Source of the DNA: Owenweeksia hongkongensis DSM 17368
Lineage (GTDB): Bacteria; Bacteroidota; Bacteroidia; Flavobacteriales; Schleiferiaceae
DNA length: 64,000 nt
Reading direction: 5' to 3'
NCBI RefSeq assembly: GCF_000236705.1
Contig: NC_016599.1
Coordinates: forward strand, 248,001-312,000
A program made the position numbers and the translations under genes. Shown here one piece after another: positions 7,959 through 16,178 of the stretch. Position 1 is the stretch's first letter. Every line of letters starts with the position of its first letter. Under the pieces are notes generated by a model. The model did no database searches, was not told where the DNA came from, and was given only the letters and a program-made list of their open reading frames with translations.

Positions 7959-8333
7959 ATGTCTGAAGAACAACGCACCTGTTTAGAATGTAATGAGCCC
8001 ATAAAGGGTAGAGCTGATAAAAAGTTTTGCAGCGATGGTTGTCGCAATGCTTATAACAATCGGGAGTTTAGGGATGTGAATAATCTCATTCGTAATACCA
8101 ACCGGGTGCTTTCTAAAAACCGAAAGATTTTGGTAGAAATGAACCCTACCGGAAAAACCAAAACTACCCGTGATATCCTTGTTGGTAAAGGTTTTAACTT
8201 TGATTATTTCACCAGTATTTATGAAACCAAAAAAGGGGGGCGTTACTACTTTTGTTACGATCAGGGCTATATTTTTCTCGATGCTCAGTCTATTGCTTTG
8301 GTAAAAAAGCTGGAAGACCTAAATAACCACTAA
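7959..8333 (+). CDS. Small zinc-ribbon protein
   Basis: A 124-residue protein with an N-terminal four-cysteine zinc ribbon (CLEC at residues 8-11, then [13 protein letters not shown]), followed by a basic segment with many Arg and Lys and a C-terminal domain rich in aromatic residues ([14 protein letters not shown]). Proteins of this layout are widespread and uncharacterised in Bacteroidota. The ribbon resembles the DUF2116-like or transposon-associated nucleic-acid-binding type. It follows the gene at 7469 by 19 nt. A role in nucleic-acid binding is inference. Confidence 0.7.
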   Translation: MSEEQRTCLECNEPIKGRADKKFCSDGCRNAYNNREFRDVNNLIRNTNRVLSKNRKILVEMNPTGKTKTTRDILVGKGFNFDYFTSIYETKKGGRYYFCYDQGYIFLDAQSIALVKKLEDLNNH

Positions 8334-8386
8334 TCTGTATTAACGGATATTTAATCTATAAGATTTCCCAAATTAGTAATGTTGAG

Positions 8387-8394
8387 TATCTTTG
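8387..8394 (+). promoter_or_regulatory. Bacteroidota -7 box upstream of ppa
   Basis: TATCTTTG matches the TAnnTTTG -7 consensus of Bacteroidota sigma-A promoters. It lies about 50 bp before the chosen ppa start in a gap without other genes. Confidence 0.55.
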
Positions 8395-8443
8395 CCGCCC
8401 GAAATTGATGCATGGGCGAGTGTTCGCCACACAATACATTACT

Positions 8444-9001
8444 ATGAAAGATTATTTTAACCCCTGGCACCACGTATCTGTGGGCCATTCTGCAGACGAT
8501 ATTGTAAACGGTATTATTGAAATTCCAAAGGGCGAGCGTGCTAAGTACGAGCTTGACAAAGACAGTGGCTTGCTAAAGCTTGACCGCGTGCTTTATTCTG
8601 CAATGTACTATCCTGCAAACTACGGTTTCATTCCACAAACGTTTTGTGATGATGGCGATCCGCTAGATATTTTGGTACTTTCTCAGGTAGATATCGTTCC
8701 TCTTACTTTGGTAGAGGCAAAGATTCTTGGCGTAATGCGCATGATCGACCAAGGTGAAGCTGATGATAAGATTATCGCTGTAGCTAATGGTGATCCAAGC
8801 ATGAGTCATTATAATGATATTTCAGAGCTTCCTCCACACTTGATTTCTGAAATGAAATGTTTCTTTGAGGATTACAAGAAGTTGGAAAACAAAGAAGTAA
8901 TCGTTGAAGAATTCCAAAGCAAGGAAGTTGCTATCCAAATTTTGAACGAAAGTATAGAGCTTTATAATAAAGAGATTGCACCAAATGTGATGCAGTTTTA
9001 A
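8444..9001 (+). CDS. ppa: Inorganic pyrophosphatase (family I)
   Basis: A 185-residue soluble pyrophosphatase hydrolysing PPi to phosphate. The catalytic metal motif DGDPLDILV has the three key aspartates at residues 70, 72 and 75. The N-terminal NPWHHV and the [17 protein letters not shown] segment contain the conserved Glu and Lys residues. The ATG at 8444 ([10 protein letters not shown]) fits family alignments; the upstream ATGs at 8405 and 8408 would fall only about 10-15 nt from the predicted transcription start. A strong terminator follows, so it is a single-gene unit. Confidence 0.95.
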   Translation: MKDYFNPWHHVSVGHSADDIVNGIIEIPKGERAKYELDKDSGLLKLDRVLYSAMYYPANYGFIPQTFCDDGDPLDILVLSQVDIVPLTLVEAKILGVMRMIDQGEADDKIIAVANGDPSMSHYNDISELPPHLISEMKCFFEDYKKLENKEVIVEEFQSKEVAIQILNESIELYNKEIAPNVMQF

Positions 9002-9022
9002 TATTTCCCTATAGTATAAATG

Positions 9023-9060
9023 AAGCGGCCCGTGATTTTTGAAATCACGGGCCGCTTTTG
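9023..9060 (+). terminator. Terminator of ppa
   Basis: A perfect 14-bp stem (AGCGGCCCGTGATT...AATCACGGGCCGCT) closes a short loop and is followed by a T-rich run, 22 bp after the ppa stop. Confidence 0.92.
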
Positions 9061-9067
9061 TTTTTTA

Positions 9068-9224
9068 ACCACCCCGTCTTCCGCTTGCTTTGCGCGGAAT
9101 CCACCCCTTCAAAAATTGAAGGGGAATTACCAGCGAGTATATTCTCGTTATTATGGAGTTTATTTCGGAGCCAATTCCCCTTCGACACCGAAGGGGTGCC
9201 CCGAAAGCTTTCAGGGCGAGGTAG
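9068..9224. repeat. Divergent double-hairpin repeat, unit C
   Basis: It has the same block order as units A and B but a different sequence: ACCACCCCGTC outer arm, a GC-rich spacer, CCACCCCTTC hairpin ending GAAGGGGAA, a central stretch of about 45 nt, a TTCCCCTTC hairpin ending GAAGGGGTGCC, then CCGAAAGCTTTCAGGGCGAGGT. The closing arm is decayed (cgaggtag). It fills the gap between the ppa terminator and the purT stop at 9226. Confidence 0.7.
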
Positions 9225-9225
9225 T

Positions 9226-10392
9226 CTATTTTACGCTCACCTTACTCGCACAATCAGTAGCCTTTTTGCGCAAAGCATCCATATCTGTGTTTATTTCATC
9301 GTAAGCCAAGGTTACGCCCATTCTTCTGTAGAGGCGAGTTGTTGGTTTTCCAAATATTCTAATGTCCGTTTTGGGATCTTTAATCGCCTCTGATATTCCT
9401 GTAAATACAGGAGTTTCGCTGCTTTCTGCTTCCGCTAAAATTACGGCAGATACACCAGCTCGTTCTTGTGTGATTTCAGGAATAGGTAAACCTAAAATAG
9501 TGCGTGCATGCAATTCAAATTCGCTGAGGTTTTGTGTTCCCGCTAAGGTTACCATTCCCGTATCATGTGGTCGTGGTGATAGCTCGGAGAAATACACACC
9601 ATCATTTGCAATGAAAAACTCTACACCCCAAATACCAGCACCGGTAAGTGCTTCGGTTACTTTGGCACACATATCCTGTGCTTCTTTCAAATCTTTTGAG
9701 CGTATGGCACAGGGCTGCCAGCTTTCCATATAATCACCTCTGTCTTGGCGGTGACCAATAGGTGCACAGAAAAGGGTAGGGCCATTATTTTGAGTTACCG
9801 TTAGTAAAGTTATCTCGGTATGAAAATCAATAAATCCTTCCACAATAACTTCCATCAAATCGCCACGGCTGCCGTCCAGAGCGTATTGCCAGCTTTTTTC
9901 AATGTCTGCTTCAGTTTTTATTACCGATTGCCCTTTGCCGCTGGAAGACATCAATGGTTTTGCCACACAAGGCATTCCTATTTTGGCTACAGCCGATTTG
10001 AATTCCTCTAACGAGGTAGCATACTGATATGGTGCGGTTCGTACACCAAGGTCTTTGGCCGCAAGGTCGCGGATAAGCTTGCGGTTCATCGTAAAGTTTG
10101 CCGCCTTGGCACTCGGTACTACTGTGTACCCCTGTTTTTCATAGCTATAAAAACGCTCGGTGCGAATACTTTCTATTTCTGGAACTATAAGTTTGGGCTG
10201 ATGCTTGGCTACAACTTTGTCTAAGGCATCACCATCCAGCATATCTATTACTTCAAACTCATCAGCCACTTGCATGGCCGGAGCTCCGGCATAGCTATCA
10301 CAGGCTATTACGAATTGGCCGAGGCGTTTTAGGGCAATTACTAACTCTTTACCTAACTCACCAGAACCAAGTAGAACTATTTTGTCGGACAT
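9226..10392 (-). CDS. purT: Formate-dependent phosphoribosylglycinamide formyltransferase
   Basis: A 388-residue ATP-grasp enzyme that makes formyl-GAR from GAR, formate and ATP in purine synthesis, as an alternative to folate-dependent PurN. The N-terminal preATP-grasp domain starts [13 protein letters not shown]. The ATP-grasp part has [15 protein letters not shown], the GIWGVEFF strand with a metal-binding Glu, and [11 protein letters not shown]. The length matches PurT (about 390). The ATG at 10392 is preferred over one 19 codons upstream, because the extra residues ([10 protein letters not shown]...) are not family-like. Its 3' end abuts repeat unit C. Confidence 0.94.
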   Translation of the reverse strand: MSDKIVLLGSGELGKELVIALKRLGQFVIACDSYAGAPAMQVADEFEVIDMLDGDALDKVVAKHQPKLIVPEIESIRTERFYSYEKQGYTVVPSAKAANFTMNRKLIRDLAAKDLGVRTAPYQYATSLEEFKSAVAKIGMPCVAKPLMSSSGKGQSVIKTEADIEKSWQYALDGSRGDLMEVIVEGFIDFHTEITLLTVTQNNGPTLFCAPIGHRQDRGDYMESWQPCAIRSKDLKEAQDMCAKVTEALTGAGIWGVEFFIANDGVYFSELSPRPHDTGMVTLAGTQNLSEFELHARTILGLPIPEITQERAGVSAVILAEAESSETPVFTGISEAIKDPKTDIRIFGKPTTRLYRRMGVTLAYDEINTDMDALRKKATDCASKVSVK

Positions 10393-10483
10393 ATTTTCAT
10401 TTTTTGGATTAGCGAAATTACCATTTCTTAGAAATGACCTTGGAGCCATTTCATTTTATTCTTTCTAAGCTTATCAAAGCTGC

Positions 10484-10491
10484 TAACTTTG
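10484..10491 (+). promoter_or_regulatory. -7 box upstream of the 10511 gene
   Basis: TAACTTTG fits the TAnnTTTG consensus and lies 20 bp before the ATG at 10511, in the gap divergent from purT. Confidence 0.5.
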
Positions 10492-10510
10492 CCGTTTTAA
10501 GACATGAAAG

Positions 10511-10909
10511 ATGAAGAAAGACATAAATTTTCCGGCCGTAACAGATGTGAAAATTGCGATTGGAAAAACTATAGATGACAAAGGAGAAAGTGATTGGTAT
10601 GTATATATTATCAATAACAAACCAATTGCACTAAATACCGTAATGATAGTTTCTAACGCCAGTGAAGAACAAAGTGGAGGAGGAAGAAAGACCTCTACAC
10701 TTCGTCATTCTATTGAAGGTTTAGAGCCCAATACTTTTGCCAAAGTGGAAAGAATTGACCCCGCAGTATTTAGTTTTTACAATCAATTTTGGGTGAGCTT
10801 TTATATTGGTAGCGAATTGTTTGATAAGAAGTTTACCATTGAGCCTTTTTCGGAATGGGAGATTGCTGACATTGAAGAATTAGAAATGCAGGGCAAAGTA
10901 GCTGATTAG
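10511..10909 (+). CDS. Conserved hypothetical protein
   Basis: A 132-residue soluble protein with no signal or membrane segment. The sequence begins MKKDINFPAVTDVKIAI and has a beta-rich pattern with DWYVYIINNKP, FYNQFWVSFYIGSELFDKKF and an acidic C-terminus (SEWEIADIEELEMQG). Proteins like this occur widely in Bacteroidota and are sometimes mislabelled as phenylalanyl-tRNA synthetase subunits; nothing here supports that role. It is monocistronic, with a promoter box directly upstream and a small hairpin at 10929-10946 after the stop. Confidence 0.7.
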   Translation: MKKDINFPAVTDVKIAIGKTIDDKGESDWYVYIINNKPIALNTVMIVSNASEEQSGGGRKTSTLRHSIEGLEPNTFAKVERIDPAVFSFYNQFWVSFYIGSELFDKKFTIEPFSEWEIADIEELEMQGKVAD

Positions 10910-11088
10910 GAGTACCCCTAAATGAAAGCGCCACCCGAGGGTGGCGACTTCACACAAAATAAAGGTTTGGGTAACAAAATCACACATTAAGGGGGAATGC
11001 GATTACAGTTAGTCAAAGATGCGCCTGATACGGTTTGAATACAATACCTGATTTCAGGTATTTTTAATTTTTAAGAGGTAAAGTGCTT

Positions 11089-11415
11089 ATGATAAGTTGG
11101 TTAGATTTTGAAAAAATAGACATTCGTACAGGAACAGTTATTAAGGTTGAGGATTTTCCTGAGGCTCGTAAACCTGCATATAAGTTGCATATAGATTTTG
11201 GCGAGCTTGGAGTGAAGAAAACCTCTGCTCAAATAACCAAATTGTATAGTAAAGAAGATTTGCAGGGAAAACAATTGGTAGCTGTAGTGAATTTTCCTCC
11301 AAAGCAGATTGCCAATTTTATGAGTGAATGTTTGGTTTTGGGAGCTGTAAACGGAGATGAAGTAACAGTACTCACCACCTTGGGCAATACAGGTAACGGA
11401 GAAAGGATTTCATAA
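11089..11415 (+). CDS. csaA: CsaA-like tRNA-binding/chaperone protein
   Basis: A 108-residue EMAP-II/Trbp111-like OB-fold protein. The core DFEKIDIRTGTVIKVEDFPEARKPAYKL and the segment KTSAQITKLYSKEDLQGKQLVAVVNFPPKQIANF match CsaA, which binds tRNA and has been described as an export-related chaperone in Bacillus. The length fits (about 110). The ATG at 11089 is preceded by AAGAGGTAAAG, a rare good ribosome-binding site here; a GTG six bases upstream in frame is the alternative. It is a single gene upstream of mdh. Confidence 0.88.
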   Translation: MISWLDFEKIDIRTGTVIKVEDFPEARKPAYKLHIDFGELGVKKTSAQITKLYSKEDLQGKQLVAVVNFPPKQIANFMSECLVLGAVNGDEVTVLTTLGNTGNGERIS

Positions 11416-11494
11416 GAATACTCAATTATTGGGAAATTTCATTTTTGTGTGGCTATAAATCAGTTTCAAATTACCCTATTTGCCCTTCAATCTG

Positions 11495-11502
11495 TACATT
11501 TG
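11495..11502 (+). promoter_or_regulatory. -7 box upstream of mdh
   Basis: TACATTTG matches the TAnnTTTG consensus and lies 37 bp before the mdh start, just after the csaA gap. Confidence 0.5.
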
Positions 11503-11539
11503 CCGCCCTTAATGAATTGTAATAAAAGCTTATAATAAT

Positions 11540-12466
11540 ATGAAAGTTACCGTAGTAGGTGCCGGAGCAGTAGGTGCCAGTTGTGCTGAGTACATCGCCA
11601 TGAAGAACTTTGCTTCTGAAGTAGTGGTGGTAGATATCAAAGAAGGATTTGCAGAAGGAAAAGCAATGGATCTTATGCAAACCGCTTCACTTAATGGTTT
11701 TGATACCAAAATCACTGGAAGTACAAATGATTACTCCAAAACTGCAAACAGCGATGTAGCGGTAATTACTTCTGGTATTCCACGTAAGCCAGGTATGACT
11801 CGCGAAGAGCTTATCGGCATTAATGCGGGTATCGTAAAAGACGTTGCTTCAAAAATTATTGAGCACTCTCCAAACGTAATCATCATTGTGGTTTCTAACC
11901 CAATGGATACTATGGCTTACTTGGCGCACAAAGCTACCGGCCTTCCTAAGCACAGAATTATTGGTATGGGTGGAGCACTTGACTCTGCACGCTTTAAGTA
12001 CCGTTTAGCTGAGGCTTTGGATTGCCCACAGTCTGACATTGACGGTATGGTAATCGGTGGACATAGCGATACTGGTATGATTCCATTGACTCGCCTTGCT
12101 ACTCGTAATAGTGTTCCTGTTTCTGAATTTATCTCAGAAGATAGATTGAACACCGTACTTGAAGACACTAAAGTGGGTGGTGCTACTTTAACCAAATTGC
12201 TAGGAACCTCCGCATGGTACGCTCCAGGAGCAGCTGTATCATCTATGGTTCAAGCTATTGCTTGCGACCAAAAGAAAATGTTCCCTTGCTCTTGCTTACT
12301 TGATGGAGAGTACGGACTAAGCGATATTTCTATTGGTGTACCTGCTATCATTGGCAAGAATGGTATCGAAAGCATTGTAGAAATTGAACTTAACGATGCT
12401 GAGAAAAACAAGTTGACAGAAAGTGCTGATGCTGTTCGCAAGACTAATGGTCTTTTGGAAGCATAG
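11540..12466 (+). CDS. mdh: Malate dehydrogenase
   Basis: A 308-residue NAD-dependent LDH/MDH-family enzyme of the TCA cycle (malate to oxaloacetate). The Rossmann start is VTVVGAGAVGASCAEYIA with the NAD-specific acidic VVVDI. The substrate loop GIPRKPGMTREEL has the arginines expected for malate, not lactate. The catalytic His lies in IGGHSDTGMIP. The length matches the LDH-like MDH type of Bacteroidota. A promoter box precedes it and a strong terminator follows, so it is monocistronic. Confidence 0.96.
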   Translation: MKVTVVGAGAVGASCAEYIAMKNFASEVVVVDIKEGFAEGKAMDLMQTASLNGFDTKITGSTNDYSKTANSDVAVITSGIPRKPGMTREELIGINAGIVKDVASKIIEHSPNVIIIVVSNPMDTMAYLAHKATGLPKHRIIGMGGALDSARFKYRLAEALDCPQSDIDGMVIGGHSDTGMIPLTRLATRNSVPVSEFISEDRLNTVLEDTKVGGATLTKLLGTSAWYAPGAAVSSMVQAIACDQKKMFPCSCLLDGEYGLSDISIGVPAIIGKNGIESIVEIELNDAEKNKLTESADAVRKTNGLLEA

Positions 12467-12489
12467 TATTTGTTAGATATATGTTATTT

Positions 12490-12524
12490 GAAAGCTCTGT
12501 ATCCTTAGGATACAGAGCTTTTTG
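12490..12524 (+). terminator. Terminator of mdh
   Basis: An AAAGCTCTGTATCC/GGATACAGAGCTTT stem with a two-base TA loop, followed by T residues, 24 bp after the mdh stop. Confidence 0.9.
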
Positions 12525-12628
12525 CTTTTAAGAGCGGTATCATTTTTGTTATCAAGCCCTTCTTTTTGTCAGAAACATAACATTTGTAGTATTAACCCTT
12601 CGGTATATTAGCCGAACAAAAATTGAAA

Positions 12629-13372
12629 ATGAAAACAATCAAACATCTTACTCTTGCAGCAATCTTAGCGACAACCTTGCCTGCATTAGCACAAAGTGAA
12701 AACGAAATGGAAAAAGACAGCAAAACTTTAACAGAAACTCTGAACGAGCGGAAAGAGAACTTTAACGCAACAGCACCTGCTGATAAAAAGAAAGATTATG
12801 CTGAAGGCATAAAAGCTGTAGAGGAATCAGGTGTGTTGGAAGCGGCAATAAATGTGGGAGATAAGGCTCCTAACTTTAAACTTAACAATGCTGTTGGAAA
12901 GAAGGTTTCTCTTCATGAGGAGCTTAAAAATGGACCGGTAGTTTTGGTTTGGTATCGAGGAGGATGGTGCCCTTACTGCAATATTACCTTGCATTACCTT
13001 CAGGAAAATATGGACGAGTTTAAGGCCAGAGGTGCAAACTTGTTGGCATTAACACCGGAAAACCCTGATAAGAGTATGAACACCACTGAAAAAAATGAGC
13101 TTGAATTTCAGGTTTTGAGTGATTTAGATAATAAGGTGGCCAAAGAATATGGAATCGTTTTTAAACTTACTCCAGCAGTAGCGGCAAGATATGAAGAGGG
13201 ATTTGGCCTAAGCGAATATAATGGAAATGACAAGGGAGAACTTCCATTGGCGGCTACTTATGTAATTGATACGGATGGAAAAGTAACCTACAGTTTCTTA
13301 CATGCAGATTATAGAGAGCGTGCTCCAATTGAAGATATAATCCAGGCTTTGGATGAATTGAAGAAGGATTAA
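12629..13372 (+). CDS. Exported peroxiredoxin-like (AhpC/TSA) protein
   Basis: A 247-residue thioredoxin-fold protein with a signal peptide (MKTIKHLTLAAILATTLPALAQ), so periplasmic. The active-site region VWYRGGWCPYCNITLHYLQ has a WCxxC pair where peroxiredoxins have the peroxidatic Cys, as in the PRX-like2 group. The core GDKAPNFKLNNAVGKKVSL is typical of AhpC/TSA. It probably reduces peroxides or protein disulphides. The ATG at 12629 was chosen over an upstream in-frame TTG. It is convergent with the next gene, whose stop overlaps by 4 bp. Confidence 0.85.
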   Translation: MKTIKHLTLAAILATTLPALAQSENEMEKDSKTLTETLNERKENFNATAPADKKKDYAEGIKAVEESGVLEAAINVGDKAPNFKLNNAVGKKVSLHEELKNGPVVLVWYRGGWCPYCNITLHYLQENMDEFKARGANLLALTPENPDKSMNTTEKNELEFQVLSDLDNKVAKEYGIVFKLTPAVAARYEEGFGLSEYNGNDKGELPLAATYVIDTDGKVTYSFLHADYRERAPIEDIIQALDELKKD

Positions 13373-14739
13373 AAATCCATGACGTAATGCATATTTGGAG
13401 TTGCCACTAAGACTGGAATTTCTAATTCATGTTCAAGTTTCAGCTTAAGGCTATGTGCTGCTGTTTCTTCACCATGATTAAGAATTATTCTTTGTGGCAA
13501 CTTCGATGTGTGTTTTACCCATTCCAGTATTTCGTTACGGTCGGCATGTGCTGACAATGAATCAAGCTGTGTGATTCGAGCTTGAACCTTATAATACTTG
13601 CCAAAGAATTTGATTTCAGGTACACCTTTCGCAAGATCACTACCACGTGTGCCTAAAGCTTGAAAGCCAGGGAGTATTACTACGGTAGAAGGTTTTGAAA
13701 TATGAGCTTCTAGATGATGAAGAATACGCCCTCCGGTTATCATACCACTTCCCGCAATTACAATTTTGCATTCTTCCATAGCTACAATTGCTTGTGAAGC
13801 TCTGTAATCTGAAACTATTTCAAGGTTACGGTTCATGATATCACGAAGCTCGGGGTCTTTTAAAAACTCATAAAAGCTCAGTAGTACTTTGGTCACCTCA
13901 GTAGCCATAGGACTATCAAGGTAAATTCTTAATGAGGGAATTTTTTTGTCTCTAATCAGGCACAAGAGAATGTAGAGTATTTCCTGAGTTCGCTCTACGG
14001 CAAAGCTGGGGATTAAGATTTGACCTTTTTGCTCGTAACCTAAGTTTACAGCTTCCTTAATTTGGTCAAAAGCAGACGTTACACCATGTAGTCGATCACC
14101 ATAGGTAGATTCAAGAATTAGTAAATCAGCTTCTGGAAGAGGTTTTGGTTTTGGCATTATGAGAGGCTTTAACCTGCCCAAGTCTCCTGAAAAAACAATT
14201 TTCTTGACACCTGCATGAACTTCCACCATGGCGCTGCCCGGGATATGTCCATTTTGAATAAATGTAAACCTAAGATCTGGCCCAGGAACCATCCACTCGT
14301 TGTATTCATGTGTAACTATTAAGTTTAATGTATGGTGCACATCTTCTGTTGTATAAAGCGGTTCTGCCTTTTCATGCTTAGAATACTTTTTTCGATTAGC
14401 CCGCTCTGCGTCTTCTTCCTGAATTTTAGCACTATCAAGAAGTATAATACGAACGAGTTTGGCAGTAATAGGTGTACAATGGATTTGTCCCTTAAAGCCT
14501 TGTTTTACAAAGCGGGGTAGGTATCCACTATGATCGAGGTGTGCGTGGGTAAGAATAATGTCCGAAACATCAGATGCCAAATCAAGATCTTCCCAATTCT
14601 GTTTTCGAAGCGATTTTATTCCTTGAAAAAGGCCGCAATCAATAAGTATTTTGGATCCATTGAAGGTTAGTAATGTTTTAGAACCAGTAACAGTTCCTGC
14701 AGCACCTAAAAATTTAAGGGATAACGAGTTTGGTTTCAT
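13369..14739 (-). CDS. Metallo-beta-lactamase/beta-CASP RNA-processing nuclease
   Basis: A 456-residue cytoplasmic beta-CASP enzyme related to CPSF73/YSH1-type ribonucleases. Motif 2 is HAHLDHSG (residues 65-72), FSGDLGR supplies the metal Asp, ILESTYGDR is typical of the family, and the C-terminal histidines lie in LSAHADRNEI and ILNHGEETAAHSL. The GSGMITGGRILHHLE segment is the beta-CASP hallmark. It likely cleaves RNA as endo- or 5' exonuclease. It converges on the peroxiredoxin gene with a 4-bp overlap. Family is firm; cellular targets are unknown. Confidence 0.9.
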   Translation of the reverse strand: MKPNSLSLKFLGAAGTVTGSKTLLTFNGSKILIDCGLFQGIKSLRKQNWEDLDLASDVSDIILTHAHLDHSGYLPRFVKQGFKGQIHCTPITAKLVRIILLDSAKIQEEDAERANRKKYSKHEKAEPLYTTEDVHHTLNLIVTHEYNEWMVPGPDLRFTFIQNGHIPGSAMVEVHAGVKKIVFSGDLGRLKPLIMPKPKPLPEADLLILESTYGDRLHGVTSAFDQIKEAVNLGYEQKGQILIPSFAVERTQEILYILLCLIRDKKIPSLRIYLDSPMATEVTKVLLSFYEFLKDPELRDIMNRNLEIVSDYRASQAIVAMEECKIVIAGSGMITGGRILHHLEAHISKPSTVVILPGFQALGTRGSDLAKGVPEIKFFGKYYKVQARITQLDSLSAHADRNEILEWVKHTSKLPQRIILNHGEETAAHSLKLKLEHELEIPVLVATPNMHYVMDF

Positions 14740-14802
14740 AGCCTTTGGTATATAGCAATAAAACTACGGCATATCTGAATACTGTTTAGTGATATTTATC
14801 AG

Positions 14803-15273
14803 CTAGTAATCAATCTTGTCCTTTTTTGTTTTCCAAAGCTCCATCACTTTCACACCTTCTTCCTGAAGAAGTTGCTCGGTTTTTATCTTCCTTTCGGAAG
14901 ATTGTAATGGTATTTCCTGATAAATAAAATCATCATCAAACCCGATGGCAGCAGCATCCTGGCGAGAGCATGCATAAACTAACCTATCAGGTCTAGCCCA
15001 ATAAATAGCACCCAGGCACATAGGGCAGGGTTCGCAGGAGGTGTAAACTACACAACCTTCAAGCTGAAAAGAGTCAATTGCTTTGCATGCGTTGCGAATG
15101 GCTACAATTTCTGCATGTGCAGTGGGGTCGTTGGTGGTAGTTACTTGATTATAGCCATGGCCAATTACCTCACCATCTTTTACAATCACACAACCAAAAG
15201 GACCGCCACTTCCACTATCCATTCCTTTTTGTGAAAACTCAATTGCCAACCTTATGTAAAGTTCGTCATTCAT
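14803..15273 (-). CDS. guaD: Guanine deaminase
   Basis: A 156-residue cytidine-deaminase-fold enzyme converting guanine to xanthine. The zinc site is TAHAEIVAIR (His53, catalytic Glu55) with SCEPCPMCLGAIYWAR (Cys83, Cys86). Length and the features GGPFGCVIVKDG, TTTNDPTAHAE and GFDDDFIYQEI closely match Bacillus GuaD (156 residues) rather than tRNA adenosine deaminase TadA. No signal peptide. It is transcribed on its own, 63 bp upstream of the beta-CASP gene on the same strand in reading order, so co-transcription is possible. Confidence 0.9.
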   Translation of the reverse strand: MNDELYIRLAIEFSQKGMDSGSGGPFGCVIVKDGEVIGHGYNQVTTTNDPTAHAEIVAIRNACKAIDSFQLEGCVVYTSCEPCPMCLGAIYWARPDRLVYACSRQDAAAIGFDDDFIYQEIPLQSSERKIKTEQLLQEEGVKVMELWKTKKDKIDY

Positions 15274-15389
15274 CTTTTTTTTAGGATTGAATTAAACCAT
15301 CACTATCCAACTCAGTCTATAAAGATAGAATTACAAGCGTAGCTAATTCTTTTGAGTTAATTTTTTTGTGTTTAGTTTTAGTTTAGTTG

Positions 15390-15430
15390 AAGAGCCCCTC
15401 AGGTATTATTACGTGAGGGGCTTTGTTTTT
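15390..15430. terminator. Strong terminator hairpin before the DUF202 gene
   Basis: AGCCCCTCA...TGAGGGGCT stem with TTTG(T)7 after it on the plus strand. No plus-strand gene is recognised just upstream, so it may end an unseen short transcript from the guaD upstream region or act as an attenuator-like leader. Confidence 0.7.
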
Positions 15431-15499
15431 TTGAAAGTCTTTACCCGGTAAAAATGCTAGGTCTGTGATCTTTTGCTACATTTCTTGTTATTATATATT

Positions 15500-15817
15500 A
15501 TGAAGAGAAAACTTCGATTCCCAAGAATTGTAAAGCCTTTTGAGGCAAAAGAGAAAATCATTCTCAGAGATTATCTCGCTTTAGAGCGAACCACCTTGGC
15601 AAATGAAAGGACATTATTCTCCTACATTCGAACCAGCCTTTATTTGGTAATTGGAGGGATTGGTTTACTCAAGCTTGAAGATTTTAGCAGTTTGCGCTGG
15701 CTCGGAAATGTTTCCTTGGTAATCAGTGCCTTGCTTATTATTTATGGTTTAATCCGATATTTTATGCTCAAGCGAAAGCTGCTGAAGTTTTATGAGAACA
15801 AAGATTTGCCAGAGTAA
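15500..15817 (+). CDS. DUF202 family membrane protein
   Basis: A 105-residue inner-membrane protein. The DUF202 hallmark RDYLALERTTLANERTLFSYIRTSL lies at about residues 23-47, followed by two membrane helices (residues about 48-62 and 70-92). The family is known from YidH-like proteins and a domain of the yeast VTC complex; its bacterial function is unknown. The ATG at 15500 was chosen; an in-frame TTG lies 27 bp upstream. It follows the terminator hairpin at 15390-15430 by 70 bp. Confidence 0.85.
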   Translation: MKRKLRFPRIVKPFEAKEKIILRDYLALERTTLANERTLFSYIRTSLYLVIGGIGLLKLEDFSSLRWLGNVSLVISALLIIYGLIRYFMLKRKLLKFYENKDLPE

Positions 15818-16178
15818 ATTTTATCTCGCCAAATTGTGCTTGTAGGAAAATGGAGGCAGCCTTATTATTTTCTATCGGTTTTGTCATGTGTTTTCAAAGA
15901 TGTGGTCTGAAAGTCGTGTTATTAAAGGAGAATGTTGCAATTGGTTACTTCTAATGTTTACTTATTGTTTTGTTTCAGTTAAGGATGACTTGTGGTCAAA
16001 TTATTATTATTTCTACTGTTGAATTTGGAAACACACTGTAAATCAATAGGTAGTAATGTTATTTTAAATCAATTTAAATTAGGTGCTTAAGATTGAATTA
16101 ATAGTGAGGGAAATTTTGAGGAACATGAGCTAAGGACATTTAGGCTCATTAATAAATCCTTAAAAATCACCGAATTCA
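15818..16178. other. 361-bp gap without a recognised gene
   Basis: AT-rich upstream region of the large PhoX-like gene. No open frame of note, no strong hairpin and no clear TAnnTTTG box were seen, and no recognised Pho-type operator. It presumably holds the promoter and a long leader. Confidence 0.6.

Noticed and set aside
9020-9393. Two overlapping plus-strand reading frames of about 100 codons
   Set aside because: They cross the ppa terminator, repeat unit C and the purT 3' end; they are by-products of the repeat and antisense reading.
10929-10946. Hairpin CGCCACCC/GGGTGGCG after the 10511 gene as a terminator
   Set aside because: The stem is good but no T-run follows; it may be part of a terminator or only a structured leader, so it was not listed as one.
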